From: an uncultured Clostridia bacterium
GTDB lineage: Bacteria > Bacillota > Clostridia > Oscillospirales > Acutalibacteraceae
Assembly (NCBI GenBank): GCA_945875045.1
Contig: CAMCIX010000088.1
Location: 1-6,741 of the forward strand
Direction: 5' to 3'
DNA length: 6,741 nt
A program made the translations under genes and the position numbers. Under the pieces are notes generated by a model. That model was given only the letters and a program-made list of their open reading frames with translations, was not told where the DNA came from and did no database searches. The number at the start of each line of letters is the position of its first letter. The stretch's first letter is position 1. Shown piece after piece: positions 5,983 to 6,741 of the stretch.

Positions 5983-6695
5983 TTATCCTTTCTTCGCCGA
6001 CAGTCTTTTGGCTATAAGCCCAGACAGCATATTAATAAACAGCACCATTACAAGCAGTACCACCGCCGTGGCGTAAGCCTCCTCCATATAAAGCCCCTCG
6101 CTTAAAAGGGCGTACATATGGATTGAGAGGGTGCGTCCGCTGTGCATAAGGTCTTGGGGTATTCCTGCCACGGTGCCCGAGGTGTATATAAGCGCGGCGG
6201 TCTCTCCGACAATTCTGCCTATGCTCAAAATTATTCCCGATAAAATACCCGGTACCGCCGAGGGTAAAACCACACGAAAGACGGTGCGCAGTCTGCCCGC
6301 GCCTAAGCCGAAGCTACCCTCTCTAAAGGAATCGGGAACCGACAAAAGCGCCTCCTCGGTAGTGCGCATCATGGTCGGCAAAATCATAATAGCAAGGGTC
6401 AATGCGCCCGAGAGCATAGAAAGCCCGAAACGACAGGCGATAACAAAGATAAGGTATCCGAAAAGTCCGTAAACTATAGAGGGGATACCCGCCAAGGTCT
6501 CGGTTGTGACCCTTACCACCTTAACAAGCGGATTGCCCCGCTTTGCGTACTCGGCAAGGTATATTGCCGAGAAAACGCCTATCGGCACGGCGAGCACAAG
6601 CGAAAAAACGGTCATTGTAACCGTATTGATGATCGCGGGGAGCATCGAAACGTTTTCGGTATTGTATTCTAAAGCGAAAAGGGAGGGCTTAAGAT
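5983..6695 (-). CDS. pstA: Phosphate ABC transporter permease PstA, 5'-truncated
   Basis: The reading frame stays open from the stop at 5983 through an internal ATG at 6645 up to the adapter junction at 6695, adding [16 protein letters not shown] before that Met. This upstream part looks like normal PstA periplasmic sequence, so the ATG at 6645 is not the true start; compared with typical PstA of about 280-300 residues, some 45-65 N-terminal residues, including the first membrane helix, are missing. The remainder shows a BPD_transp_1 permease with several membrane helices ([22 protein letters not shown] and others) and the EAA loop [20 protein letters not shown] (109-128 counted from the internal Met), which contacts PstB. 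Together with PstC, outside the window, it forms the membrane channel. Confidence 0.95.
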
Positions 6696-6741
6696 CTGTC
6701 TCTTATACACATCTGACGCTGCCGACGATATGCAGTGTGTA
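6696..6741. other. Illumina Nextera i5-side adapter (library artefact)
   Basis: Positions 6696-6714 are the reverse complement of the Tn5 mosaic end, 6715-6728 the Nextera read-1 tail, 6729-6736 read TATGCAGT (reverse complement of ACTGCATA, the i5 index I know as S506), and 6737-6741 are the first bases of the P5 adapter. Genomic sequence stops at 6695. Confidence 0.98.

Overview
The window is a piece of bacterial chromosome, most likely from an uncultured Clostridia-type Firmicute (Oscillospirales-like). This rests on strong AGGAGG-type ribosome binding sites, the style of the Pst/Pho proteins, and a sodium-pump decarboxylase typical of anaerobes; no taxonomic marker is present, so it is an inference. 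Both ends are laboratory sequence: 1-47 and 6696-6741 are Illumina Nextera adapters with recognisable i7 and i5 indices. Only 48-6695 is biological, and both of its ends are cut inside genes by library preparation.

All genes lie on the minus strand, so transcription runs from right to left. The right part is a compact phosphate operon: pstA (5' end missing), pstB, phoU, a small HD-domain phosphohydrolase, a phoB/phoP-type response regulator and a phoR-type sensor kinase. Gaps between these genes are 1 to 27 nt. PstA and PstB form part of the high-affinity phosphate importer, PhoU links the importer to the kinase, and PhoR/PhoB control transcription. The unexpected member is the HD protein. 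Its Shine-Dalgarno sits inside a GNRA-loop hairpin that competes with an alternative stem formed with the end of phoU.

After phoR comes a 271-nt intergenic region with no gene. It holds a near-consensus promoter (1517-1545), then a leader that matches the yybP-ykoY manganese riboswitch, then an intrinsic terminator whose 5' arm contains the 3' strand of aptamer helix P1, then a palindromic intergenic repeat. This leader controls oadB, the membrane beta subunit of a Na+-translocating carboxylic-acid decarboxylase, which is followed by the start of an oadG-like gamma subunit.

The main result is this pairing of a Mn2+ riboswitch, arranged as a transcriptional ON switch, with a sodium-pump decarboxylase instead of the usual metal exporters. 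Second in interest are the HD gene in the pho operon and the RNA switch over its ribosome binding site.
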